Assembly: GCA_000433675.1 (NCBI GenBank)
Contig: FR893533.1
Span: 1 to 22,705 of the forward strand
Source: Clostridium sp. CAG:433
GTDB taxonomy: Bacteria > Bacillota_I > Bacilli_A > RF39 > UBA660
Direction: 5' to 3'
Length of the DNA: 22,705 nt
In this document: positions 15,804 to 22,705 of the stretch, in pieces
Layout of the letters: each line of letters starts with the position of its first letter
Numbering within the stretch: position 1 is the stretch's first letter
Notes under the pieces: model-generated
Told to the model about the DNA's origin: nothing
Database searches by the model: none
Seen by the model: the letters and a program-made list of their open reading frames with translations, nothing else
Made by a program: the position numbers and the translations under genes

Positions 15804-17756
15804 CTATTCCATTTTCATTTCAAATAAGATATCTCTAAGTTCTGTAGCTCTTTCAAAGTCTAATTCTTTAGCAGCTTCCATCATTTCTTTTTCAATTTTT
15901 TCCATCATCTTTTGTTTATCTTTTTTATTATATGCTTTACTAATTTCTTTGTTTTTACTAGTATCTGTATTTTTAATTACATCTCTAATTTCTTTCTTTA
16001 TAGTAGTTGGTGTAATATTATGTTCTTTATTATAGGCAATTTGAATAGTTCTTCTTCTTTCGGTTTCTTTAATTGCCTTTTCCATAGCATCACTAATAGT
16101 ATCAGCATACATTATTACGTGACCACTTGCATTTCTTGCAGCTCTTCCTATAGTTTGTATTAAACTTCTTTCACTTCTTAAGAAACCTTGTTTATCCGCA
16201 TCTAGTATTGCAATAAGTGATACCTCAGGTATATCTATTCCTTCTCTTAAAAGGTTAACACCTACAACAACATCATATTTACCAAGTCTTAAATCACGAA
16301 CTATTTCCATTCTTTCTAAAGTTTTAATTTCATTATGAAGGAATGCAACTTTTATATTCGCACCTTTTAAATAATTAGTAAGTTCTTCACTCATTCTAAT
16401 TGTTAAAGTAGTAACAAGTGTTCTTTCATTTTTTTCTATCCTATTTTGTATTTGTTCTATTAAGTCATCTATTTGATTTTGTGATTGTTTAACTTCAATA
16501 GTTGGATCAAGTAAACCTGTAGGTCTTATTATTTGTTCAGCAAACTTATTATGTACTTTTTCTAGTTCATAATCTCCAGGAGTTGCGGATACATATATAA
16601 CTTCATTAATTTTTTTCTCAAATTCATCAAATTTTAAAGGTCTATTATCAAGTGCACTTGGAAGTCTAAAACCATATTCAACAAGGACACTTTTTCTCAT
16701 TCTGTCTCCGTTATACATCGCACGAACTTGTGGAAGAGTTACATGAGATTCATCGATAACCATTAAATAATCATCAGGAAAGAAATCAAGCAAGGTAGTA
16801 GGAGTTTCTCCTTCTTTTCTAAATGCTAAATGTCTACTATAGTTTTCTATACCTTTACAAAAACCAGTTTCTTCCATCATTTCAATATCATAATTAGTTC
16901 TTTGCTCTAGTCTTTGTAATTCTAATAATTTATTGTTTGCTTTAAAGTATGCGAGTCTTTCTCTTAATTCTTCTTTTATATTTTTAACAGCCAATTTTAA
17001 TTTGTCTTCACTTGTAACAAAGTGCGATGCTGCAAATATTGTTATTGTTTGTTTTTGAGAGATAACTGCGCCTGTTGTAGTATCAAATTCAATTAATTTT
17101 TCAACTTCATCTCCAAACAAATCTATTCTGTATGCAGTTGTTCTAGAGTAAGCAGGTACTACTTCAATAGTATCACCTTTAGTTCTAAATGTTCCACGAA
17201 CTAAATCCATATTATTTCTTTCATAAAGCATTTCGACTAATTTTTCAAGTATTTGATCTCTATCAATTACATCTCCAACCTTTAGCGATAATGTTTTATT
17301 TTCATATTCTTCTTTTTCACCTAAACCATATATACATGAAACAGACGCAACAACTATTACATCATCTCTAGAAATAAGTGCGCTAGTTGCGCTGTGTCTT
17401 AATTCATCTATTTCGTCATTAATAGATGCATCTTTTTCAATAAATGTATCACTTGATGGAACATAGGCTTCTGGCTGATAATAATCATAGTAAGAAACAA
17501 AATATTCAACACGATTTTCAGGAAACAACTCTTTTAATTCTGAGTATAATTGACCCGCAAGAGTCTTATTATGAGCTAAAACTAGCGTTGGTTTATTAAC
17601 TTTTGCGATAACATTTGCAATTGTAAAAGTTTTACCAGTACCCGTAGCCCCTAGTAAAACCTGGTATTTCTCATGATTATTAATTCCATCTACTAATTCT
17701 TTTATAGCCTCTGGTTGGTCACCACTTGGCTTATATTTTGATACTAATTTAAACAT
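15804..17756 (-). CDS. uvrB: Excinuclease ABC subunit UvrB
   Basis: UvrB is the helicase-like damage-verification subunit of nucleotide excision repair, acting with UvrA and UvrC. The 650-residue length is typical. Visible features: the N-terminal SGDQPEAI, Walker A GATGTGKT (36-43), the beta-hairpin region with YYDYYQPEAYVP and the DEIDELRHSAT segment (about 92-130), DESHV (about 333-340), YVSATPGDYE, GREGIDIPEVSL-type motif V (here LLREGIDIPEVS), QTIGRAARN (about 530-538), and a C-terminal UVR motif (last 34 residues) that binds UvrC. The start is secure, with AAGGAGGG five bases upstream. uvrA is not next to it here. The fic gene lies 34 bases upstream on the same strand. I found no Bacillus-type LexA box (GAAC-N4-GTTC) before it. 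Confidence 0.98.
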   Translation of the reverse strand: MFKLVSKYKPSGDQPEAIKELVDGINNHEKYQVLLGATGTGKTFTIANVIAKVNKPTLVLAHNKTLAGQLYSELKELFPENRVEYFVSYYDYYQPEAYVPSSDTFIEKDASINDEIDELRHSATSALISRDDVIVVASVSCIYGLGEKEEYENKTLSLKVGDVIDRDQILEKLVEMLYERNNMDLVRGTFRTKGDTIEVVPAYSRTTAYRIDLFGDEVEKLIEFDTTTGAVISQKQTITIFAASHFVTSEDKLKLAVKNIKEELRERLAYFKANNKLLELQRLEQRTNYDIEMMEETGFCKGIENYSRHLAFRKEGETPTTLLDFFPDDYLMVIDESHVTLPQVRAMYNGDRMRKSVLVEYGFRLPSALDNRPLKFDEFEKKINEVIYVSATPGDYELEKVHNKFAEQIIRPTGLLDPTIEVKQSQNQIDDLIEQIQNRIEKNERTLVTTLTIRMSEELTNYLKGANIKVAFLHNEIKTLERMEIVRDLRLGKYDVVVGVNLLREGIDIPEVSLIAILDADKQGFLRSERSLIQTIGRAARNASGHVIMYADTISDAMEKAIKETERRRTIQIAYNKEHNITPTTIKKEIRDVIKNTDTSKNKEISKAYNKKDKQKMMEKIEKEMMEAAKELDFERATELRDILFEMKME

Positions 17757-17777
17757 ATTTCCCTCCTTATGACAATC

Positions 17778-17806
17778 ATTATAAAAGTTATTATTTTATT
17801 TTCCAA
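17778..17806 (-). promoter_or_regulatory. uvrB promoter inside the 3' end of the fic gene
   Basis: On the minus strand TTGGAA (17801-17806), a 17-base spacer and TATAAT (17778-17783) form a good promoter. The -35 lies within the last codons of the fic gene. uvrB can thus be transcribed on its own, although read-through from fic is also possible because no terminator separates them. Confidence 0.65.
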
Positions 17807-18768
17807 TATCCACCATTGTTTGGTCCAATTCTTTCAATAATATCATTGTTAACTAATTTTCCTAAATTATATTTAATACCATCTGATGTAATATTTAATT
17901 TGTTTGCTAATTCATTTCTTGTAATTTTTGGATTTTCTTTTATTAATTCTATAATTTTTAATTGATTATTATTAAATTTTATTTTTTGGGTAGTTTTTTG
18001 GGTAGTTTTTTCTAATGCTGAATTAATGCACATTAGCATAAAGTCAATAAATACATTTACATTTCCGTTAATGTGACATTGTGCAATGGAATCATAATAT
18101 TTTGTTTGATTTAAATAAATTTCTTCTTCAATAGGAATATATTCAAACTTTGAGTTCCAATTAGTTAAAATCAAACTTACCCAAAATCTGGCCATTCTAC
18201 CATTACCATCACTAAATGGGTGTATATATACAAAATAATAATGAAATATACTTGATAAGATTAGCGGATGAATTTCATTTTCATTCTCAGTTATAAAGTT
18301 AAATAAGCTTTTCATAAGAGATGGAACTAGTAAAGACTGTGGTGCGGTATAAATGACTTCATTCCCTTTTTTTACTCCTTCACCATGATTTCTATAATAT
18401 CCATTATCATCTTCAAAATATTTCATCATTAATGTATGAGCTTTTAAAAAATCACTTTCGTTTTTCCAATTATATTCATTTATATGTTCATATAGTTCAT
18501 TAGCATTTTTAACTTCTTGAATTTCTTTTCTATCGCCTAAAACCATTTTGTTGTCAACAATACTTTTAACTGATTCTAATGATAAAGAATTTGCTTCAAT
18601 AGCTAATGAAGAGTAGATTGATCTAACCTTAGATTTAACTTTTAATTTTCTTTTTTTATCATTATCGTTCATAGTTATTAAATCAAGTTTATTTTCTATT
18701 TCTTTTATAATTTTTTTGTTATCTTCTGTAATATAAAATACTGGTTTTATTGTATCTATACTCTTCAT
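17791..18768 (-). CDS. Fic family protein with C-terminal winged helix
   Basis: Fic proteins transfer AMP or another nucleotide moiety to hydroxyl groups of target proteins. The full active-site motif is present, HPFSDGNGRMAR at 183-194, with the catalytic His and both Arg. An N-terminal helix has SSLAIEAN (53-60). It fits the inhibitory (S/T)xxxE(G/N) motif with E58 in place but Ala at the Gly/Asn position, so autoinhibition is likely but not certain. The segment about 75-90 (VLGDRKEIQEVKNA) is typical of this Fic subgroup. A TTQKTTQK linker (about 254-261) joins a winged-helix domain (266-325), suggesting DNA binding and self-regulation. An AAGGAGAG site precedes the ATG. Targets are unknown, and no antitoxin-like partner is evident next to it. 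Confidence 0.93.
   Translation of the reverse strand: MKSIDTIKPVFYITEDNKKIIKEIENKLDLITMNDNDKKRKLKVKSKVRSIYSSLAIEANSLSLESVKSIVDNKMVLGDRKEIQEVKNANELYEHINEYNWKNESDFLKAHTLMMKYFEDDNGYYRNHGEGVKKGNEVIYTAPQSLLVPSLMKSLFNFITENENEIHPLILSSIFHYYFVYIHPFSDGNGRMARFWVSLILTNWNSKFEYIPIEEEIYLNQTKYYDSIAQCHINGNVNVFIDFMLMCINSALEKTTQKTTQKIKFNNNQLKIIELIKENPKITRNELANKLNITSDGIKYNLGKLVNNDIIERIGPNNGGYWKIK
17982..18011. repeat. Short in-frame tandem repeat in the fic linker
   Basis: TTTTTTGGGTAG occurs twice in a row (17982-17993, 17994-18005), followed by half a copy. It encodes the TTQK repeats between the Fic and winged-helix domains. The 12-base unit keeps the frame, so slippage would change linker length without breaking the protein. 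Confidence 0.8.
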
Positions 18769-18869
18769 TTTTATTCTCTCCTTTTATATATTTTTTGATA
18801 AATTTATTGGATAAAACAAAGTAAATGTAAATGTTTCCTAGTAAATTATTTTAACACTTATTTAATATT

Positions 18870-18901
18870 AAAACAAGAAAGCGTATTTACTTTCCTGTTT
18901 T
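18870..18901 (-). terminator. Hairpin terminator after the 18941-19915 gene
   Basis: AAAACAAGAAAG (18870-18881) and CTTTCCTGTTTT (18890-18901) pair on the minus strand with one G-U pair around an eight-base loop, with a TTTT-rich tail. It lies about 40 bases beyond the stop at 18941. The remaining intergenic bases (18769-18869) are AT-rich and hold the AAGGAGAG site of fic; I see no confident promoter there. Confidence 0.6.
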
Positions 18902-18940
18902 ATTGTTGTATTTTTTACTAAAGTTCTTTATATTAATTTA

Positions 18941-19915
18941 CTATATAAAGTATTTATATCTTTCAGAATAAGGTACTTTTCTTTTTATAAGATCAGCCTC
19001 TTCTTTATATTTTTTGTCATAATGGGCTGCAAGTGAATATTCATTTGTATCTGTTATTATAAATGATTGTTTTTTGTTATCAAAAATAACTTTAGGTATT
19101 TGAACGACATTATAACCCATAATCAAATAATTAAAATAAAATTCATATGGATTCATTTTTGTTGTAGTTATTGTATTATTTACTTGTGTTTCTATTTTAT
19201 CAAAACCAATTGTTGAAACGGCAAAATCTTTCATGAATTCATCTGTTATTAAATCCATAAGTTCATTTTTAGATAGATCATGAAAAGTATTCATTACAAC
19301 ATTTAGTACCATTTTATATTCTAAATCATCACATGTTTCTAACATTTTTTTAGATTTTTCATAAGCATCTTTATATGTAGAAATATTATGATTAAAATAA
19401 GGATGAGTTTTTAAAGTTCTTTTTATATCATTACTATTTTCCATTAATTTAAGAAAATAATCGTATATTTGAATTTTACTTTCTAATAACATTAATAATA
19501 CTTTTCTACAATCTAATGAATAAAGATTTTTTAAAAACGGATTATATTTAAAAATCTCTAAACAATTCATATTTAAATAATTTCTAACATCACCAGCAGA
19601 GATATCATTATTAAGAAATCTTTGATAATCATTAATTAAGTTATTTTTAAGTGAAATTAAATGTTCTTTAGGTTCTTCTGGTTTACTTAATGAAATTATT
19701 GGTTTTTCACCCAATATCTCTAATGATTTTTCTAATTCTTCAAAAAAGTTAGCAGAAAAATGATCTGTAGTCATATAATATATTTTGTTATTTGGCATTA
19801 TAAATGCTGGAATTAATGTTAATGGTGTTGGTAGTACACCCATTTTTATATTATCTTCAGTTATATTTGCTAATTCTACGGTTAATGGCTTTAATTCCTT
19901 ATAATTTAGTGTCAT
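18941..19915 (-). CDS. Unrecognised 324-residue protein
   Basis: I do not recognise a family. The protein has no signal peptide or membrane segment, so it is probably cytoplasmic. The first 75 residues look mixed alpha/beta (PTPLTLIPAFIMPNNKIYYMTTDHFSANFFEELEK is covered in pieces at about 29-63). Residues about 80-250 are mostly helical and rich in Leu, Asn and Lys. The C-terminal part (about 255-324) again looks mixed, with NPYEFYFNYLIMGYNVVQIP and a basic end. The ATG has only a modest AAAGG ribosome site 12 bases upstream but a good extended -10 behind it. It is flanked by hairpin terminators on both sides, so it appears to be a single-gene unit. Codon use matches its neighbours. Confidence 0.75.
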   Translation of the reverse strand: MTLNYKELKPLTVELANITEDNIKMGVLPTPLTLIPAFIMPNNKIYYMTTDHFSANFFEELEKSLEILGEKPIISLSKPEEPKEHLISLKNNLINDYQRFLNNDISAGDVRNYLNMNCLEIFKYNPFLKNLYSLDCRKVLLMLLESKIQIYDYFLKLMENSNDIKRTLKTHPYFNHNISTYKDAYEKSKKMLETCDDLEYKMVLNVVMNTFHDLSKNELMDLITDEFMKDFAVSTIGFDKIETQVNNTITTTKMNPYEFYFNYLIMGYNVVQIPKVIFDNKKQSFIITDTNEYSLAAHYDKKYKEEADLIKRKVPYSERYKYFI

Positions 19916-19946
19916 ATAATCACTGGCCTTTCAAAATTTTTGATTT

Positions 19947-19955
19947 AGTATAACA
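19947..19955 (-). promoter_or_regulatory. Extended -10 of the 18941-19915 gene
   Basis: On the minus strand the bases read TGTTATACT, an extended -10, about 32 bases before the ATG. There is no clear -35 at 17 bases. The rest of the 154-base gap holds this element and the terminator at 20024-20050. Confidence 0.5.
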
Positions 19956-20023
19956 CAAAATATATAAAATTGCTATATAAAGTAAATAAATACAGTTATA
20001 ATTACATTTTATTTGAAAGTAAA

Positions 20024-20050
20024 ACAAGAAAGTTAATATAACTTCCTTGT
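20024..20050 (-). terminator. Hairpin terminator after the 20070-20657 gene
   Basis: ACAAGAAAGTTA (20024-20035) and TAACTTCCTTGT (20039-20050) pair on the minus strand with one G-U pair and a three-base loop, followed by TTTTACTTTC. It lies 19 bases past the stop. Its arm core (ACAAGAAAG) is the same as in the terminator at 18870-18901. Confidence 0.6.
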
Positions 20051-20069
20051 GTGTTAATTATTAATTTAT

Positions 20070-20657
20070 TTAAAAATTATGACCATAATCTCTTATTAGT
20101 CCTTTTACTAAATTATCTGTTCTTTTTGCTTGTTCAATTCTGATTTGTTCCTTTACTTTTCTTTGTTTTAAATTATATATTTTTTCTTTTGCTTTAAGTA
20201 AAACATATGATTCATATGCACTTAATTCTTCAAATTTATTTTGCTGTGATTCTATATATTCCTCTAGTTGTTCAATTGTTTCTAGTTTTGAAATAGTTTT
20301 TGATGCTAATTCAATTTCTTCTTCTGTTAATTTAGTTTCAATCAATGTCTGTAATGACATGCTATCCATAAATCTTGTAACGATATCATATTCCTCCTTA
20401 CTACAGTTTTTATTTTTATATTTTAAAAATAATTCTGATATCATAAGTTGATTTTTAATTCTTGAATATTCATTTATTTCACTTCTTTGAATAGAGTCAT
20501 GATTTTTATTTTCTAATTTTTCTAAAAGCGCTGTTTCATCAGGTTTTAGATAACTTGTAAATTTTATCCATATATCAATGTCGCTATCTACATTTAAGTA
20601 TTCTATACCCCTTACAGGATAAAGTAAAGGTGTTTTTCTTATTATAAGTTTTTCCAT
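20070..20657 (-). CDS. Unrecognised helical 195-residue protein
   Basis: I do not recognise a family. There is no signal peptide or membrane helix. The first 40 residues look like a short mixed region (MEKLIIRKTPLLYPVRG, then DSDIDIWIKFTSYLKP). Residues about 41-185 are almost all predicted helix, with many Glu, Lys, Leu and Ile in heptad-like spacing (for example TISKLETIEQLEEYIESQQ and the KEKIYNLKQRKVKEQIRIEQ stretch), so a coiled coil or helical bundle is likely. The start is secure: AGGAGG six bases upstream, and an extended -10 further up. It is divergent from the small gene at 20750-21103 and followed by its own terminator. Codon use is like its neighbours. Confidence 0.8.
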   Translation of the reverse strand: MEKLIIRKTPLLYPVRGIEYLNVDSDIDIWIKFTSYLKPDETALLEKLENKNHDSIQRSEINEYSRIKNQLMISELFLKYKNKNCSKEEYDIVTRFMDSMSLQTLIETKLTEEEIELASKTISKLETIEQLEEYIESQQNKFEELSAYESYVLLKAKEKIYNLKQRKVKEQIRIEQAKRTDNLVKGLIRDYGHNF

Positions 20658-20675
20658 GTTAAACCTCCTATTTGT

Positions 20676-20703
20676 ATTATATCATAGAGTTTAATATTTT
20701 AAA
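20676..20703 (-). promoter_or_regulatory. Promoter of the 20070-20657 gene
   Basis: On the minus strand TTTAAA (20698-20703), 16 bases and TATAAT (20676-20681) with TGA directly before it form a plausible extended -10 promoter. It is divergent from, and partly overlaps, the control region of the plus-strand gene at 20750. Confidence 0.6.
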
Positions 20704-20715
20704 TATTTTTTTATA

Positions 20716-20724
20716 TGTTAAAAT
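20716..20724 (+). promoter_or_regulatory. Candidate extended -10 of the 20750-21103 gene
   Basis: TGTTAAAAT fits an extended -10 and lies 25 bases before the chosen ATG. The -35 is weak, so this is tentative. It also supports the ATG at 20750 over one at 20672, which would lie upstream of the promoter. Confidence 0.4.
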
Positions 20725-20749
20725 GATTTATGTATGGGGAGAGTTTTAT

Positions 20750-21103
20750 ATGAAAGTTAAGAATTATATTATTGAAAACTGTTATGTATTTATAGATGAA
20801 TTAGAAAGAGAATTATGTAAAAGAGGTATATCTTACGTAAGGATAGATAGAGAAATTCATTTTTTAAATCAAATTATTAGATTATATGATTTTGAACTTG
20901 ATAGAGATATCATATATAGTAGATTAATTAATGGAATTAGTTTGAAAAATCAAAATATTTTGTGTCATGAATTATCCGAATGTATAGATTTTATGCCAGA
21001 AAAAAATAACATAAAAAAATTATCTTATCAGAGACAAAATAAAAAGTCTCTAAAGTATGAGTCGAGAATGGTTAGTCAAAAAATTAAAAAATATTCAAAA
21101 TAG
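20750..21103 (+). CDS. Unrecognised small basic protein, 117 residues
   Basis: The frame is open from an ATG at 20672, but GGGGAGAG at 20736-20743 points to the ATG at 20750. The upstream stretch overlaps the divergent promoter region, so I use 20750. The 117-residue product has no signal peptide or membrane helix. It begins MKVKNYIIENCYVFIDELER, contains two Cys in the middle-to-late part (NQNILCHELSECIDF), and ends in a strongly basic tail (KKLSYQRQNKKSLKYESR, then QKIKKYSK) that could bind nucleic acid or ribosomes; this is speculation from charge alone. I recognise no family. It stands alone between divergent and downstream genes. Confidence 0.7.
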   Translation: MKVKNYIIENCYVFIDELERELCKRGISYVRIDREIHFLNQIIRLYDFELDRDIIYSRLINGISLKNQNILCHELSECIDFMPEKNNIKKLSYQRQNKKSLKYESRMVSQKIKKYSK

Positions 21104-21122
21104 AAATATATCCCCTTTACTT

Positions 21123-21152
21123 AAAATTTGTTGAACCAATTTTATTTTTTTT
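21123..21152 (+). terminator. Weak terminator candidate after the 20750-21103 gene
   Basis: AAAATTTG (21123-21130) can pair with CAATTTT (21137-21143) with one bulged base, followed by ATTTTTTTT. The stem is short and all A-T but for one pair, so the call is tentative. Confidence 0.35.
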
Positions 21153-21162
21153 GAAAATAGTG

Positions 21163-21168
21163 TATAAT
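21163..21168 (+). promoter_or_regulatory. Candidate -10 of the downstream large surface-protein gene
   Basis: A perfect TATAAT lies 30 bases before the ATG at 21198, with an AGGTGAT ribosome site between. No good -35 is found at the expected distance. Confidence 0.45.
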
Positions 21169-21197
21169 TTAGAATAGAAGAGTATATAGGTGATAAG

Positions 21198-22705
21198 ATG
21201 AGTAAAAATAAGAAAATATTGATAATTATACCAATACTATTATTGGTAATAATTATAATGTCTATGAATATAAGTAGTTTAAAAAAACTATTTGCAGATA
21301 TAAATAGTTTAAGTACTGATACAACAACATTTAAAGATTGGTCAGAGGCTCCACAAACCCTTGATTCAAAATATTCAAATTCAACTATATTTTTAACTAA
21401 AGATTCATCTTTTGAAGTATACAGAAACAAAGATGGAGAAGTAAAGAAATATACATGTGATTATAGTAAATTTATTGACGGTGATACTTATTCTATTGAA
21501 GAAGAATATATGAAAAATAGTGAGTATAAGTTTAAAATACAATGGAAAAAAGTTAGTGTTAACGATAATGGAAATGATTATACATTTTGTTTTCCAACTC
21601 CAGAAATTGATTTACTTGATGGAGTAACAAAACAGTATTTAGATACAGAAGTAAAATTATCTGATGGTTTCAGTATTCTTGCAAAAAATAGTTCAATTGA
21701 TAGTTCTGGAAATTATGTTGATGCTGTACTTACAGCGAAAAACATAGATTTTTGGCCAAATACAGAATTAAAAAAATGTGTATACAAATCCTATATAAAT
21801 GTTAATCTTTTAAATGGAATAACAACTGGTGATTATGCGGGATTAGAAAATATCAATCGTTCACAAGTTACTGAGAAACTTGGTATTCCATTTGAGTTTT
21901 TTTTGACACATTATATTGGACAAGTAGATGCAAGTCTTTCCTTTTATAAAGCTAATACATATGGTACATCTAATCAAGAGTATGCAGATATAAAAAAAAT
22001 AATAGGATTGTATTCAGATATTGATATATATAATAATTATAATGATGATGATGATAAAAAAAGTGTATTTGAGAATAGAATTTTTAAAGGAAATGAGGGC
22101 GTAGCTTTTACAAATCCAGAAAATAATAAGACAATATATTATGATGTGGATGGTAAATATGGGAAGAAGGTACAAATAACTAATAGTGATGGTAGTAAAA
22201 CAGTACGTGATTTTAGAGAAAAACTAAGTTCTATCACTTCATTAGATGAGAATAACAAACAATATAGTGGTGTTTATGTTAGTTCTGATCCAGATAATAT
22301 AAATGTTGCGGATATTCATGAAAAAACATCATTATTTATCACAGAAGATTTAGAAAATGTAGATGAGTTTAATTTTAGATATGCATCTGGAAAGGGTGCA
22401 GGAATTAGATTTTCTTTTGTATCACCTATAAAATATGATATAGCGGGTCCTGTAAAAACATCATCAGTTACTAAAACAACAGATAATAAAAATTATATTT
22501 ATCATATAGTTCAAAAGATTCCAAATAACTATTATGGATATGCATTAAAGTTTGCAAACTATAGTGGAACATTATATAACTCAATTTCTATATCAGATAT
22601 ATTTGATGAAAAACTTACTAATATAGATAAAAATAAAATTACAATAGTAAATGAAAATGATTTAGATGTTACAAAGTATTTTGATATTTCGCTTAGTGAA
22701 GTAAA
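21198..22705 (+). CDS. Large secreted surface protein (3' partial)
   Basis: The reading frame opens at ATG 21198, after AGGTGAT, and stays open to the window edge: 502 full codons. The first 35 residues are a signal peptide or signal anchor: a short basic start (MSKNKK), a long Ile/Leu core (about 7-24), then a segment ending LFADINS that may contain the cut. The remainder looks beta-rich and Asn/Ser/Thr/Asp-rich, with few cysteines. Near the right edge, GYALKFANYSGTLYNSISI and SDIFDEKLTNID followed by VTKYFDISLSEV resemble the DUF11-like or SpaA-associated adhesive modules in the protein at 11192-15769. No enzyme motif is visible. The C-terminus, and with it any cell-wall anchor, lies outside the window. 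Probably a further adhesin-type protein. Confidence 0.85.
   Translation, partial: MSKNKKILIIIPILLLVIIIMSMNISSLKKLFADINSLSTDTTTFKDWSEAPQTLDSKYSNSTIFLTKDSSFEVYRNKDGEVKKYTCDYSKFIDGDTYSIEEEYMKNSEYKFKIQWKKVSVNDNGNDYTFCFPTPEIDLLDGVTKQYLDTEVKLSDGFSILAKNSSIDSSGNYVDAVLTAKNIDFWPNTELKKCVYKSYINVNLLNGITTGDYAGLENINRSQVTEKLGIPFEFFLTHYIGQVDASLSFYKANTYGTSNQEYADIKKIIGLYSDIDIYNNYNDDDDKKSVFENRIFKGNEGVAFTNPENNKTIYYDVDGKYGKKVQITNSDGSKTVRDFREKLSSITSLDENNKQYSGVYVSSDPDNINVADIHEKTSLFITEDLENVDEFNFRYASGKGAGIRFSFVSPIKYDIAGPVKTSSVTKTTDNKNYIYHIVQKIPNNYYGYALKFANYSGTLYNSISISDIFDEKLTNIDKNKITIVNENDLDVTKYFDISLSEV

Noticed and set aside
17791..18768. Reading fic and its upstream neighbours as a toxin-antitoxin module
   Set aside because: Neither neighbour shows a FicA-like small helical antitoxin; the Fic protein already carries its own inhibitory-type helix, and terminators separate the genes.
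20672..20749. Upstream start at 20672 for the small gene at 20750
   Set aside because: This would put the start ahead of the extended -10 and inside the divergent promoter; the GGGGAGAG site fits the ATG at 20750.
21095..21430. Minus-strand open frame of 111 codons
   Set aside because: It covers the promoter, ribosome site and signal peptide of the large surface-protein gene on the plus strand. Its hydrophobic stretch mirrors that signal peptide.
22040..22065. Run of Asp codons (DDDDKK) in the last surface protein
   Set aside because: It resembles an enterokinase site, but this is expected by chance in an Asp/Lys-rich protein and has no bacterial meaning.
1..22705. CRISPR array, tRNA or rRNA genes, insertion sequences, phage genes
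   Set aside because: I looked for regular spaced repeats, cloverleaf-like segments, transposase or integrase motifs and found none.

Overview
The window comes from a strongly AT-rich, low-GC Gram-positive-type bacterium (Bacillota). Supporting signs are purine-rich Shine-Dalgarno sites (AGGAGG type) before most genes, AGA as the usual Arg codon, short U-tailed terminators, and surface proteins built from SpaA/Cna-B, SdrD-B, DUF11-like, Listeria-Bacteroides (Flg_new) and ChW-like modules. Tryptophan is encoded by TGG everywhere I checked, so the standard bacterial code fits. None of the twelve stop codons in the window is TGA. An uncultured gut lineage of Bacilli or Erysipelotrichia type is my best guess, but the only housekeeping gene here is uvrB, so the taxonomy is inference.

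Layout. (1) 1-3374 (+): the 3' part of a large secreted repeat protein. (2) 3457-4599 (-): three small membrane proteins. Two have an N-terminal zinc ribbon (one with a TM2 domain, one with a DUF4190-like membrane domain) and the third is a DUF2752 protein between them. The two zinc-ribbon genes share an almost identical upstream promoter segment. (3) 4720-11064 (+): a tight three-gene operon made of a membrane-anchored protein with three ChW-like repeats, a 1694-residue SpaA/Cna-B-type surface protein with a C-terminal membrane anchor, and a membrane-anchored protein with possible BamE-like repeats. (4) 11192-15769 (+): a separately transcribed 1525-residue secreted adhesin-like protein with an SdrD-B domain and a DUF6273-like C-terminus. 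(5) 15804-20657 (-): uvrB, a Fic-family AMP-transferase-type protein with a winged-helix tail, and two unrecognised genes. (6) 20750-21103 (+): a small unrecognised gene. (7) 21198 to the window end (+): the 5' part of a fourth large surface protein.

Four giant surface proteins in about 22 kb make this a cell-surface or adhesion island. Only the SpaA-type protein carries a visible C-terminal anchor, and it has a weak sortase-like signal (SIQTG) rather than a clear LPXTG. No sortase is encoded in the window, so an anchoring enzyme would have to lie elsewhere. The 4720-11064 operon is the best candidate for a co-expressed surface assembly that has not been described as such: two small single-span proteins with extracellular repeats flank one large isopeptide-type stalk protein. 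Transcription appears to rely largely on extended -10 promoters (TGnTATAAT type), with hairpin terminators between convergent blocks. I saw no tRNA, rRNA, CRISPR array, insertion sequence or integrase.
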